A DNA stretch of 64,000 nt from CAYSRJ01 sp964521865 (lineage in GTDB: Bacteria; Spirochaetota; B62-G9; DRHN01), in NCBI GenBank assembly GCA_964521865.1, contig CAZFTJ010000002.1, positions 186,001 through 250,000 on the forward strand. Reading direction: 5' to 3'. Positions 7,624 to 15,899 of this stretch are shown here, piece by piece. Below the pieces are notes generated by a model. That model was not told the origin of the DNA, did no database searches, and saw nothing but the letters and a program-made list of their open reading frames with translations. Positions within the stretch are counted from its first letter, which is position 1. Every line of letters starts with the position of its first letter. A program made the translations under genes and the position numbers.

Positions 7624-8877
7624 ATGAAATTTTTGATTGGCCTTGCCTGGAAGAATCTCTTCAGACATAAACAAAGAACGCTAATCACTGCCTCGGCCAT
7701 TGCCGTGGGTCTTGCAATCTTTATTTTTATTGATTCCTGGCTCCTGGGAGCTCAAAGAGAATCTGAGCGTAACCTCATCTGGTATGAAACAAGCTCTGCC
7801 AGGATTCTGAATCGCCGGTACTGGGGAGAGAAAGACCAGCTTCCCCTGAAATATGTGATCGAGAAACCTGAGGCAGTGACTGCCCGACTGCATGAGCTAA
7901 ATGTCCCTGCAGCGCCTCGAATCGTATTCGGCGGAGAATTGACAGTACGAGAAAACCCCTTCGAGCAGGACGGATCATTGCCGGTAAAGATAATCGCCAT
8001 TGATCCTGAAAGGGATGATCGTGTGTTCAGGTTTGATGAAACAATAAAGAAGGGACGTTCATTACAATCCGGTGAAGAGGGTATTCTTATGGGAGCCTGG
8101 ATGGCGGAAGACCTTGGTGCAGAGATCGGATATCCCCTGACAATTCTAACCACGACCAGAGACGGATACTTCCAGACAATCGACGTGGACATCGTCGGTA
8201 TTATCGACTGCCCCAATCCTACTATCAACAGGAGCTCTATATTCCTGCCCCTGGATACCGCGGATAGGTACCTTGATATGCATGGTGCTGTTACAGAGAT
8301 CGATCTCAAATTCCCTGAGCGCGCAGATGCAGACCTGCTGGCGTCGAGCATCGAAGAAAAACTTGGCCCTGATTTCCCCGGGCTCGAAATCTTGAGCTGG
8401 AAAACGCTTGCCGGCGACTTTGTGGCACTTGCCGGCATGAAGCAGTCGGCAACACGTATGATACTCTTTCTGGTATTCGTTATTGCGGCTGTCGGCGTCT
8501 CCAATACCATGCTCATGGCTATTTACGAACGGTTCAGGGAGCTCGGGATGATGCGAGCCCTGGGAATGAACAATTCGAAGATCAGGCTTGCCTTTCTTTT
8601 AGAGTCCGGGGGAATCGGTCTCATAGGCTCTGTATTGGGAATCCTCCTGGGGGTTATTCTCTGTTTCTGGATTGTCAACCGGGGGATAGACCTGACTTCC
8701 ATGTCGAGAAACATGGATATAGGCTACCGCATAACAGGTATCTCCCGGGGCGCCTGGCATTTTAAGGCGCTTGTATATGCCTTTTTCCTGGGAATCATAC
8801 TGTCTGCTGCAGTTGCCTTCTTTCCAACCAGGCGCGCCCTGAAAATGAGCATTACCGACTGTCTCAGGTATCAATAA
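7624..8877 (+). CDS. FtsX-like ABC permease (LolC/LolE/MacB type), first subunit
   Basis: A 417-residue inner-membrane protein with the four-helix MacB/LolE layout. One transmembrane helix lies near residues 20-40 (ASAIAVGLAIFIFIDSWLLG). It is followed by a periplasmic domain of about 220 residues and three C-terminal helices: FLVFVIAAVGVSNTMLM, GIGLIGSVLGILLGVIL and ALVYAFFLGIILSAAVAFF. The cytoplasmic coupling motif ERFRELGMMRALGM that contacts the ATPase follows the second helix. It begins 2 bp after the ATPase stop and is followed by a second, diverged FtsX-type permease, so a heterodimeric LolC/LolE-like complex is likely. The substrate is probably a lipoprotein or outer-membrane lipid, inferred from the LolA-like and barrel genes downstream. 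Confidence 0.9.
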   Translation: MKFLIGLAWKNLFRHKQRTLITASAIAVGLAIFIFIDSWLLGAQRESERNLIWYETSSARILNRRYWGEKDQLPLKYVIEKPEAVTARLHELNVPAAPRIVFGGELTVRENPFEQDGSLPVKIIAIDPERDDRVFRFDETIKKGRSLQSGEEGILMGAWMAEDLGAEIGYPLTILTTTRDGYFQTIDVDIVGIIDCPNPTINRSSIFLPLDTADRYLDMHGAVTEIDLKFPERADADLLASSIEEKLGPDFPGLEILSWKTLAGDFVALAGMKQSATRMILFLVFVIAAVGVSNTMLMAIYERFRELGMMRALGMNNSKIRLAFLLESGGIGLIGSVLGILLGVILCFWIVNRGIDLTSMSRNMDIGYRITGISRGAWHFKALVYAFFLGIILSAAVAFFPTRRALKMSITDCLRYQ

Positions 8878-8888
8878 AGGGTGATTGT

Positions 8889-10121
8889 ATGAAGCTTTCG
8901 ACTATTGCCGCCCGAAATATAATGCGAAACAAGAGGCGAAGCATTCTCTCGATTGGGGCAATAACCATGGCTGCCATGAGCATTGTTTTTCTGTTCTCAT
9001 TCCTGGAGGGGATGAAAAATGATCTTGCAGGTAACCTGCAAACCTATTATACAGGGGAGATACGAATTCGTCACAGGAACTACGACACATACGAATACCT
9101 GACTCCTCTCCACCTTCGAATCGAAGATTATGAGGATATAATAAAAGCGATCGAGCGCAACGACTCCGTTAAAACACTGTCGCCAAGAATACGCTTCCCT
9201 GCCGGGATTTACAGAAATGAAGAGATGTACAGAGATTTTGGTATGGGAGTCGACTTTCAGCTTGAGAAATCCTATCAGGATATCGAGAGCCGTATTATAA
9301 AAGGCCGCCTTCCTGAGATGGGTAAAAAAGAAACGCTTATCGGCGCTGATCTTGCCCGGGAAATAGGAGTAACCACAGGCGATAAAATTACCATACTTGC
9401 CACAACGATGCGGCGTGGATCAAATGCCGTCACGCTTCGCATAACGGGAATTGCAAGCTTTCCGGCAGAGTCGTTTAATAAAAAGCATCTGCTCATTCCG
9501 CTGGATAGAGCACAGAAGCTCCTCCGCATGGACGATTCAGTTACTGAGATAATCATGAAACTGAAGAAGGGGTCATCCAGTATCAGGGTTGCAGAGCAGC
9601 TCAATACAGCATTTCACGCTGCTGGAAGAGAGGAGCTTGAGATTAAATCCTGGAAAGAAATCCCTACATCCTATTCTTTTATTGAAACGGCATCTTCTAT
9701 GTATAATTTTATTGCTATTTTTTTCTTTATCCTTGCCAGCTCAGTCATAATCAATACGACAATGATGGTTATCCATGAGAGGAGAAGGGAGATCGGTACT
9801 ATAAGCGCCATGGGCATGACCGGAGGGGAGATTGTCCGGCTTTTTTTTATCGAAACAGTTTTCTTGAGCACAGCAGGCTCGCTGGCTGGCGTAATTCTTG
9901 GTATCGCGGTAACACTGCCGCTTTCTGTTGCAGGGATACATTTCGGTAAAGCGATGGAAGGAGTCAGTATGGAACTATCAAACAGTATCTATCCAGCACT
10001 GAATTTAAAATCAACTGCCTTTGTATTTGTCTACTCTGTATGTATGGCATCCCTGGCCACGCTTCTTCCCTCCATCAAAGCGGCACGAGTGAAACCTGTA
10101 GAAGCACTGAGAAATGTATAA
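8889..10121 (+). CDS. FtsX-like ABC permease (LolC/LolE type), second subunit
   Basis: A 410-residue partner of the preceding permease. The first transmembrane helix is near residues 18-38 (ILSIGAITMAAMSIVFLFSF), then a periplasmic domain, then three helices starting with FIAIFFFILASSVIINTTMM. The coupling helix ERRREIGTISAMGMTGGEI follows. The C-terminus ends in the cytoplasmic ...KAARVKPVEALRNV, typical of LolC/E and MacB proteins. The ATG at 8889 is preceded by AAAGGGTGATT. Sequence divergence from the first permease suggests two distinct subunits rather than a recent duplication. The neighbouring genes place it in an envelope-directed extrusion system. Confidence 0.9.
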   Translation: MKLSTIAARNIMRNKRRSILSIGAITMAAMSIVFLFSFLEGMKNDLAGNLQTYYTGEIRIRHRNYDTYEYLTPLHLRIEDYEDIIKAIERNDSVKTLSPRIRFPAGIYRNEEMYRDFGMGVDFQLEKSYQDIESRIIKGRLPEMGKKETLIGADLAREIGVTTGDKITILATTMRRGSNAVTLRITGIASFPAESFNKKHLLIPLDRAQKLLRMDDSVTEIIMKLKKGSSSIRVAEQLNTAFHAAGREELEIKSWKEIPTSYSFIETASSMYNFIAIFFFILASSVIINTTMMVIHERRREIGTISAMGMTGGEIVRLFFIETVFLSTAGSLAGVILGIAVTLPLSVAGIHFGKAMEGVSMELSNSIYPALNLKSTAFVFVYSVCMASLATLLPSIKAARVKPVEALRNV

Positions 10122-10139
10122 CAGTATGGAGGCGTTATT

Positions 10140-10874
10140 ATGAAAAGAGTTTTTCTTGCCGTTATAGCAACATTCGCAATACCGGTCTCTGTTTCAGCAA
10201 TTTCAGCCGAGGATGTTGTTAAAAAACTGGAAAAAAACACGGTCATTAAAACAGCATGGATCGACGGCTCCCTGATTATCCATGACCGTTTCGGCACAAA
10301 AAAAACTACCTTCATCTCCTATTCAAGAGGCGCAGATACCATGCTCATTGAGTTCACAAGTGTGGAGGAGGAAGGGATGAAGATACTTCGCACCAGCAAC
10401 GAGATATACCTTTTTTATCCCGACGCCGAGGAGCTCATACGCATGCAGGGCGCTGCGCTAAAAGAATCAGTGCTGGGCTCCGATATGTCCTATGAGGACA
10501 TGGCCAGTGATAAGAGCCTGCTTAAATCTTACAGGGTAGCACTCGAGGGCATCGAAGAGGTAGAAGGGGCACCCTGCTACAAAGTGAGCCTTGAGGCGAA
10601 AAGCAGTGATGTTCCCTATTACAAAGAGATTATGTGGATTGATAAAGAGCTTTTTATTTACCGGCAAATCCACAAATTTTCGCATTCTGGAAAATTGCTC
10701 AAGGAAATAACAATCGATGATATCCGACAGGTATCGGAGAAGAACATACCTTTTCATATGGTGCTGAAAGATACATTGAAACGAAGCTCCAGTACCGAAT
10801 TCTTTATCAATGATATCAAGATCAACCTACGCCTTGATCCCGGCATCTTTTCTCTGGAACAGCTAACATGGTAA
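10140..10874 (+). CDS. Outer-membrane lipoprotein-sorting protein (LolA-like)
   Basis: A 244-residue secreted protein. A signal peptide occupies about residues 1-20 (MKRVFLAVIATFAIPVSVSA). The mature part has the half-barrel features of the LolA/LolB-like superfamily, with alternating strands such as GSLIIHDRFGTKKTTF and the conserved closing region YKEIMWIDKELFIYRQIHKF. LolA-type proteins carry the acyl chains of lipoproteins across the periplasm after release by LolCDE, and here the permeases lie directly upstream. Its ATG follows TGGAGG by about 7 nt. Its stop overlaps the ATG of the barrel gene by 7 bp, so the two are translationally coupled. This is probably a specialised Lol-like carrier rather than the general LolA, since the operon is under its own TetR regulator. 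Confidence 0.85.
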   Translation: MKRVFLAVIATFAIPVSVSAISAEDVVKKLEKNTVIKTAWIDGSLIIHDRFGTKKTTFISYSRGADTMLIEFTSVEEEGMKILRTSNEIYLFYPDAEELIRMQGAALKESVLGSDMSYEDMASDKSLLKSYRVALEGIEEVEGAPCYKVSLEAKSSDVPYYKEIMWIDKELFIYRQIHKFSHSGKLLKEITIDDIRQVSEKNIPFHMVLKDTLKRSSSTEFFINDIKINLRLDPGIFSLEQLTW

Positions 10875-11971
10875 AAAAACTGCTGCTCACAGGCATTTTT
10901 ATTATTTTCACCGGTATATCTGTTAACGCGGAAATGTCGACCTCGGTAAAACTCACTCTGCTGAATACCCTTGCCAGGATAGACGAGGATTACTGGAGCT
11001 TTTCCGGCCTGGGCACCGGCAGGCTCACCTTCAAGGCAGAAAAGAATAAAAACGTCAAGGCCCAGCTTTCTCTTGATGCGCAGATAGCCGACTCCGCTAT
11101 TTTTGATATATCACGTGCATTTATCAAGGTTCGCTTTCCCGGTTTCAGAACTACACTGGGAAAGGCCAGGGTCTCGTGGGGCGAGGGCTTTTTCTACAAC
11201 GCGGGAGATGTTATCTTCGGAGCATCTGCTCCATCTCCTGATATGACAGCCGAGGAACTGCGGGATGAGACCGCATGGCTAACCTCAGTCTATGTTCCGT
11301 TGGGAACCTACTCGTTTTTGGAAACCATTCTCCTTGCGCCTGAACTCAACCTTTCCGAGCTCACGGACAATCCTGATGCAAAGGCTGGGCATATTAGAGA
11401 TACGCAGGCAGGCGGAAGGTTTGTAACCAGAATCCAAGGAATTAAAACAGAAGGAGGATACCTTTACAGCGGAATTGATGCTGCGCATAAACCCTACCTC
11501 AGCTTTCAGGGGCATCTGCTTATCGACTGGCATCTCTGTGCATCAGTCTCCATCCCCGGTGAATCCCCGCATATTTCTGATCTCCGGGAGACCCTGAACC
11601 TCAGCTGGGGGCTTTTTCATATGCAGACTTTCCTGCATGGCTCATCTCTCTTTTTCAGGCTTGAAGGCCTTGTCATACCCGATGCATCATGGTCGGAAAA
11701 AAACAGCAGCACAGAAGATGCAGAATATGCTCTCATGCTGTACCCCGAAATCTCATGGTCCGCAACCGACTCTCTGAGCTTAATACTCAGGAACATCGTT
11801 TCACCTATTGACCGGTCTGTGCTCATCACCGCAGGGATACACTGGAATATCTATGAAGGGTTCAAAATATTCGGGTTTTTAACAAGACAGGCAGGTGAGA
11901 CGACGGATATATACGGCTGGAACAAACCGGGCGGCATTGGAGCAACAGCAGGTTTCCAGTTTACCTATTGA
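10868..11971 (+). CDS. Secreted outer-membrane beta-barrel-like protein, family not identified
   Basis: A 367-residue protein with a clear signal peptide (about residues 1-21, ending NAE). The mature chain is rich in alternating amphipathic strands and ends FQFTY; a C-terminal aromatic residue is the usual barrel-assembly signal. I cannot name a family. Blocks such as RFPGFRTTLGKARVSWGEGFFYNAGDVIFG resemble outer-membrane proteins that travel with lipid or lipoprotein exporters. It overlaps the LolA-like gene by 7 bp and is the last gene of the TetR operon, so it may be the outer-membrane end point of the export path. No terminator hairpin is evident after its stop, which overlaps a convergent HicB remnant. 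Confidence 0.75.
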   Translation: MVKKLLLTGIFIIFTGISVNAEMSTSVKLTLLNTLARIDEDYWSFSGLGTGRLTFKAEKNKNVKAQLSLDAQIADSAIFDISRAFIKVRFPGFRTTLGKARVSWGEGFFYNAGDVIFGASAPSPDMTAEELRDETAWLTSVYVPLGTYSFLETILLAPELNLSELTDNPDAKAGHIRDTQAGGRFVTRIQGIKTEGGYLYSGIDAAHKPYLSFQGHLLIDWHLCASVSIPGESPHISDLRETLNLSWGLFHMQTFLHGSSLFFRLEGLVIPDASWSEKNSSTEDAEYALMLYPEISWSATDSLSLILRNIVSPIDRSVLITAGIHWNIYEGFKIFGFLTRQAGETTDIYGWNKPGGIGATAGFQFTY

Positions 11972-12089
11972 TCCTGTATAATTCATCGAGAGATTCGACC
12001 TGAATGTGTGTACCTGGTCCACTCGGTACAATACCAATATATAGTCCAGATTCAGAATCTTTTTCATTATAGACAACAATCTTCCTCAT
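11961..12089 (-). pseudogene. HicB-like antitoxin remnant, 42 residues
   Basis: The frame from the ATG at 12089, preceded by AAAGGAG, encodes MRKIVVYNEKDSESGLYIGI and then VPSGPGTHIQVESLDEL before a TAA stop at 11961. This is the N-terminal fold of HicB-type antitoxins (VYNEKD, a YIGIVP strand, PGTHIQ, and SLDEL). Complete HicB-like proteins run to about 70-130 residues and carry a DNA-binding domain, which is missing here. No HicA toxin gene is found upstream or downstream. The stop lies 11 bp inside the convergent barrel gene, which may be how the gene was truncated. Small single-domain HicB-like proteins do exist, so a functional orphan cannot be ruled out. Confidence 0.6.
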
Positions 12090-12236
12090 TCTTTAACACT
12101 CCTTTTCTCTACAATTGAGTTAAAACAATTACAGACTTACACATGCCTTGAGTTAATTCCCAAAGATATGCTTCACTTCAGTCATAATTCTTTATTAGAG
12201 TATGAATCTCAACTTATTTGTTCCGGTGTATCGGGG

Positions 12237-13022
12237 CTAGGCCGCACCGGTAACGATCTTTACGCTCGCGCTTGTTCCCAGCCTGGTTGCGCCCGAATAT
12301 ATCATGAGCTTTGCGTCCTCAAAGCTCCTTATACCTCCTGCGGCCTTCACGCCGATGTTGGGGCCGACTATTCTGCGCATCAATGCAACATCCTGTGCCC
12401 TCGCCCCTTCCTTCGAAAAACCGGTGGAAGTCTTTACGTAATCGGCGCCCGTCCTTTTTGCAATTTCACAGGCCAGAACCTTCTCTTCATCAGTCAGGAG
12501 GCATGTTTCAATAATAACTTTGAGAAGAGTTGTTCCCCTGCAGGCACGACGAACGGCGCGTATATCTTCCTCCACGGTCTTGAGCTCCCGCGCCTTCAGG
12601 GCGCCCACGTTTATGACCATATCGATCTCAGAGGCACCGTTTTCCAGTGCATAACTGGTTTCAAATGCCTTTGCCCTGCTGTCCATCGCCCCTAACGGAA
12701 AGCCGATAACGCTCGCCACCTTCACACCCGATCCGCGAAGCAGTTTCGCACATAGAGATACCCATGCCGAATTGACGCACACGGCAAAAAAGTGATACTC
12801 GATTGCCTCCAGGCAAAGCTTTTCTATCTGTTCCTTTGTCGCATCCTGTTTCAGCAAGGTGTGATCGATATAGGACGCAAGATCGGCGGGAACGTTTACA
12901 ACGATTCCCGGTTGCGCCGAACTGCCTGCAGACACAGCCGTACTCACAGCACCTCCCGTTCCCTGTGAGAGTCTGTCCATCACCTCTTTCACTATCCGGT
13001 CAACAAGCTCTTTCTGATCCAT
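12237..13022 (-). CDS. deoC: BMC-associated deoxyribose-phosphate aldolase with encapsulation peptide
   Basis: Class I aldolase that reversibly cleaves 2-deoxyribose-5-phosphate to glyceraldehyde-3-phosphate and acetaldehyde. The Schiff-base lysine is Lys197 in DYVKTSTGF, the second lysine is Lys226 in GVKAAGG, and the proton-relay aspartate is Asp134 in EIDMVIN. The 261-residue protein is about 40 residues longer than plain DeoC. The extra N-terminus starts MDQKELVDRIVKEVMDRL, an amphipathic helix followed by a Gly/Ala/Ser linker, the form of a BMC encapsulation peptide. The open frame starts at 13127, but the ATG at 13022 has AGAGGAAA upstream. It is the last gene of the BMC operon. The true substrate could be another deoxy-sugar phosphate, because the fucose/rhamnose genes nearby lack an aldolase. 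Confidence 0.93.
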   Translation of the reverse strand: MDQKELVDRIVKEVMDRLSQGTGGAVSTAVSAGSSAQPGIVVNVPADLASYIDHTLLKQDATKEQIEKLCLEAIEYHFFAVCVNSAWVSLCAKLLRGSGVKVASVIGFPLGAMDSRAKAFETSYALENGASEIDMVINVGALKARELKTVEEDIRAVRRACRGTTLLKVIIETCLLTDEEKVLACEIAKRTGADYVKTSTGFSKEGARAQDVALMRRIVGPNIGVKAAGGIRSFEDAKLMIYSGATRLGTSASVKIVTGAA

Positions 13023-13185
13023 ACAGGTTTCCTCTTTATACATGATATTCTTGCGCGACATAGACATACCGACGGCTATACGACCCGTGCCCCGACAAAA
13101 CGTTTTAGTTATATGCAGACAACTCAATATATGTCGATACCACTACTCACGAACAGCAGTTCGAAGATTATAAAAATACGACGCT

Positions 13186-13740
13186 TCATATCCTCCGTTC
13201 GATTGCCATTATCTTGTTCACCCGACGCCAGTGCCTGCCGCCAGCAAACCTCGTTTCGAGCCATACCTTTACCATCTCGCAGAGCTCATCCGATGTATGA
13301 AGCGGACCGCCCAGGGTCAATACATTCGCGTTATTGTGTTCTCTGCTGTTGATAATCGTTTTTTTGCTGTAGCACATCGCCGCCCTGATACCCTTTACCT
13401 TGTTGCACGCCATCGACGATCCGATCCCGGCACCGTCTATCATTATACCCCGTTCACACTCGCCGCTTGCGACCTTCTTCGCCACCAGCAGGGCATAGTC
13501 GGGATAATCGACGCTCTCTTTACTGTTTGTTCCCACATCCATTACATGGTATCCAATACCTCCGAGATATGTTTTAACGACTTCTTTTGCCTCGAATCCT
13601 CCGTGATCCGATCCAAGGGCCACCCGTCTGACATTATCCCTCGTGTTCAGGCTGTTTTCAGCCCGAACGGCAGGTGCAGTCATTGCGTGGAGGCTGCTCG
13701 TCACGTTTTCGATAATTCTCGACATATCCGATTTGTCCAT
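13186..13740 (-). CDS. RpiB/LacAB-family sugar-phosphate isomerase with encapsulation peptide
   Basis: A 184-residue member of the RpiB/LacA/LacB isomerase family. The core starts near residue 37 with VRRVALGSDHGGFEAKE; SDHGG holds the substrate-contact Asp45-His46. REHNNANVLTLGG carries His135. The usual catalytic motif CGTGxG is replaced by DGAGIGS, so Asp102 stands where E. coli RpiB has its catalytic cysteine. The N-terminal 20 residues (MDKSDMSRIIENVTSSLHAM) form an amphipathic helix followed by a linker, like the encapsulation helices of the DeoC and aldehyde dehydrogenase in this operon. It lies between two shell genes and deoC. It probably isomerises the sugar phosphate that feeds or leaves the aldolase; the exact substrate is unknown. 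The ATG at 13740 follows GGGGAGGTG. Confidence 0.88.
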   Translation of the reverse strand: MDKSDMSRIIENVTSSLHAMTAPAVRAENSLNTRDNVRRVALGSDHGGFEAKEVVKTYLGGIGYHVMDVGTNSKESVDYPDYALLVAKKVASGECERGIMIDGAGIGSSMACNKVKGIRAAMCYSKKTIINSREHNNANVLTLGGPLHTSDELCEMVKVWLETRFAGGRHWRRVNKIMAIERRI

Positions 13741-13752
13741 AGATCACCTCCC

Positions 13753-14031
13753 CTACTCGGAAACCTGAAGCAGCACATCATCAACAATGCCCGCTACCAC
13801 GCAGCGAACCGGTGCCATTGCATCGTTTATGATGACTCGGGCGGAATTGCCCTCGTCTATTACCAGGACGGTATCCCCGATGCCTGCCTGAACCGTATCG
13901 ATCGCGAGAACCGTCTTTCCTGAAGGCTCGCCCTGCGGATTGACGGGTCGAACGACGACTATTTTATATCCCCTGTAGATATCGAGTTTGATTGTCGAAA
14001 CGACGTTTCCGATAACCCTGCCGAGAATCAT
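13753..14031 (-). CDS. BMC-P pentameric vertex protein (EutN/CcmL family), copy 1
   Basis: A 92-residue EutN/CcmL-family protein. Such proteins form pentamers that cap the twelve vertices of a microcompartment shell. It starts with the signature MILGRVIGNVVSTIKLDIYRG, contains AIDTVQAGIGDTVLVIDEG in the middle, and ends with VVAGIVDDVLL. All three blocks are standard. The start ATG is 1 bp after the stop of the next upstream EutN gene. It is one of four EutN-type genes in this operon; its sequence is clearly different from the others, so it is not a recent tandem copy. Confidence 0.95.
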   Translation of the reverse strand: MILGRVIGNVVSTIKLDIYRGYKIVVVRPVNPQGEPSGKTVLAIDTVQAGIGDTVLVIDEGNSARVIINDAMAPVRCVVAGIVDDVLLQVSE

Positions 14032-14032
14032 G

Positions 14033-14302
14033 TTATTCCTCTATGTGCACGTGATCGACGATACCCATTATGGTGGAGTCGGACGGATTGAACCAGTTTT
14101 CAAGTCCAAGTGCCGCTTCCCGCCCGCCTTCGTAAAATACAATATCGTCCGTACCGGCCTGAACCGTGTCGCACGCGACGATCGGCTCTCCGGTCTCCTC
14201 GAGACGTTCGTCGAGCGGCTGCACCAGAAGGAGTTTGACGCCCTCGAATGAATCGACCTTCTGGGTGCACACCACAGTACCTATGACCCTTCCGAGTTTC
14301 AT
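14033..14302 (-). CDS. BMC-P pentameric vertex protein (EutN/CcmL family), copy 2
   Basis: An 89-residue EutN/CcmL-family protein starting MKLGRVIGTVVCTQKVDSFEG, with CDTVQAGTDDIVFYEGG and a C-terminal IMGIVDHVHIEE. The open frame extends to 14347, but the family N-terminus and the GGGGAG ribosome site place the start at 14302, with an unusually short spacing of about 4 nt. EALGLENWFNPSD-type insertions before the last strand, as here, are common in this subgroup. It is adjacent to copy 1 with a 1-bp gap and downstream of the aldehyde dehydrogenase. Confidence 0.94.
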   Translation of the reverse strand: MKLGRVIGTVVCTQKVDSFEGVKLLLVQPLDERLEETGEPIVACDTVQAGTDDIVFYEGGREAALGLENWFNPSDSTIMGIVDHVHIEE

Positions 14303-14349
14303 ACACTCCCCTTTCATACCGCCGATATAAGACCCCAATTTACTCACAA

Positions 14350-14413
14350 GTCAGGTGGAGCTCATATAATTCCCGCTCACGTGTCGCAGAGAACGTGCTG
14401 CGTGACGGCGGCA
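14350..14413 (+). repeat. Interspersed palindromic repeat, copy A (partial)
   Basis: This stretch between the aldehyde dehydrogenase and EutN genes matches the right half of the copy at 35048-35180. Shared blocks on the plus strand are CCCGCTCACGTGTCGCAGAG against CTCCGCTTACACGTCGCGGAG, and TGACGGCGGCAT, which is identical. It can form stem-loops and contains no gene. It lies inside the BMC operon transcript. Confidence 0.6.
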
Positions 14414-15844
14414 TTACACAATCCTGAAATAATCGATCAACGAGCAGCGCCGCTCCCGCGTAAACGTCCTTGCCCGCGTCATGCCTTCACCCGTGGGGCT
14501 TGCGATGGTGAACGAAGTAAACCCCGCACCACCGAATCCCATACCGCTGTAATTGGGCCCGTTCTTTACAAACAGCGAGCAATCCATCACCTTCGCCATC
14601 CTGCTGAGCTTTTCGATATTCTTCGAATGAATGCTTGCCGTATGCTTGAAACCGTGCTCGCACTGTACGGCAAAATCTATCGCCTCATCGGCGCTGCTCA
14701 TGCGCACGAGCGGAATGACAGGCATGAGCTGCTCAGTCCATACCAGCGGGTGATCCCTGTCAACCTCGCACATCAGAAGCCTTGTATCGGGCGAAACTCT
14801 GAGACCGATTGCCTGAGCAATGACCGATGCGTTTTTGCCGACAAACTTTTTGTTGGCAGCCCCCTCATACCCTGGTCTGCCGGGATCCGCGATTACGAGC
14901 TTCGTGATCTCATCGATCTGACCCCTGTTGAGCTCATAGGCGCCGTTTTGCTTCATAGCCTCCTTCAGTTTGTCTGCAACGCTTTTCTCAGCGAGTATCT
15001 CCTTTTCACATACGCAGATAATGTTGTTGTCGATGCTCGCACCCCGAACGATATCTCTTCCGGCCCTGGCGACGTCGGCGGTTTCATCGACTACACACGG
15101 CGGATTGCCGGGCCCTGCGGCGATGACCTTCTTTCCACTGTCAAGTGCGGCCCTTACCACTGCAGGCCCGCCTGTGACCACGAGCAGCCGGATCTTCGGA
15201 TGTTTCATCACCTCCTGCGCTGTTTCGATGGTCGGGTCGGCGATCGTACAGAACAGATTTACCGGGCCTCCGACGTCGATCACGGCCCTGTTGATCAGGG
15301 CGATGACATAATTTGAGGTCTTTTTCGCCGCAGGATGCGGGTTGAAAACCACCGCGTTGCCGCCTGCAATCATACCGATTCCATTGTTTATAATGGACTC
15401 CGTCGGGTTGGTACACGGTGTAATCGAACCGATGACTCCATAAGGCGCCCTCTCCACCAGTGTCAACCCGTGGTCATCTGTATATGACACCGGTTCGAGG
15501 TCTTCCACCCCCGGTGTTTTTTCCACTGCAAGCCTGTTTTTCAAAACCTTGTCTTCCCATCTCCCGAAGGTCGTTTCTTCAACCGCCATCTTCGACATGA
15601 TCTCGAGGTTTTCCAGAAGCCTACTGCGTATGCCGGCGATGATTTTTTTTCTCTTCTCGAGAGTCATTCCCATGAGATCGTTCTGCGCCTTTTCGGCTGC
15701 CTGTACCGCATCTTCCGTGCCGTGAAAGAGCCCCGGCTGATCACCGGATACTTCGGGCAGGATAGAATCGCCGTCGGGCGAAACGGTGATCGAGCTGACC
15801 ACCTTTTCGACGATAGACCGTATGTCTTTTTCGGTTATGTCCAT
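14414..15844 (-). CDS. BMC CoA-acylating aldehyde dehydrogenase (PduP/EutE-like)
   Basis: Oxidises an aldehyde with NAD+ and CoA to the acyl-CoA inside the microcompartment lumen. The 476-residue protein has the family's catalytic cysteine at Cys277 in NNIICVCEKE and the nucleotide-binding blocks SITPCTNPTES and VVTGGPAVVRAAL. GPNYSGMGFGGAGFTSFTIA is the typical C-terminal region of PduP/EutE proteins. The first 20 residues (MDITEKDIRSIVEKVVSSIT) form an amphipathic helix followed by a disordered Pro/Gly linker, which fits an encapsulation peptide. Acetaldehyde from the neighbouring DeoC is the most economical substrate; lactaldehyde or propionaldehyde are alternatives. No phosphotransacylase or alcohol dehydrogenase is present in the operon to recycle CoA or NADH. 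Confidence 0.94.
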   Translation of the reverse strand: MDITEKDIRSIVEKVVSSITVSPDGDSILPEVSGDQPGLFHGTEDAVQAAEKAQNDLMGMTLEKRKKIIAGIRSRLLENLEIMSKMAVEETTFGRWEDKVLKNRLAVEKTPGVEDLEPVSYTDDHGLTLVERAPYGVIGSITPCTNPTESIINNGIGMIAGGNAVVFNPHPAAKKTSNYVIALINRAVIDVGGPVNLFCTIADPTIETAQEVMKHPKIRLLVVTGGPAVVRAALDSGKKVIAAGPGNPPCVVDETADVARAGRDIVRGASIDNNIICVCEKEILAEKSVADKLKEAMKQNGAYELNRGQIDEITKLVIADPGRPGYEGAANKKFVGKNASVIAQAIGLRVSPDTRLLMCEVDRDHPLVWTEQLMPVIPLVRMSSADEAIDFAVQCEHGFKHTASIHSKNIEKLSRMAKVMDCSLFVKNGPNYSGMGFGGAGFTSFTIASPTGEGMTRARTFTRERRCSLIDYFRIV

Positions 15845-15899
15845 AAATCACTCCTCATTTTCTGGGCTCCATTACCTGCCGTATAACGTGTAAAACATC

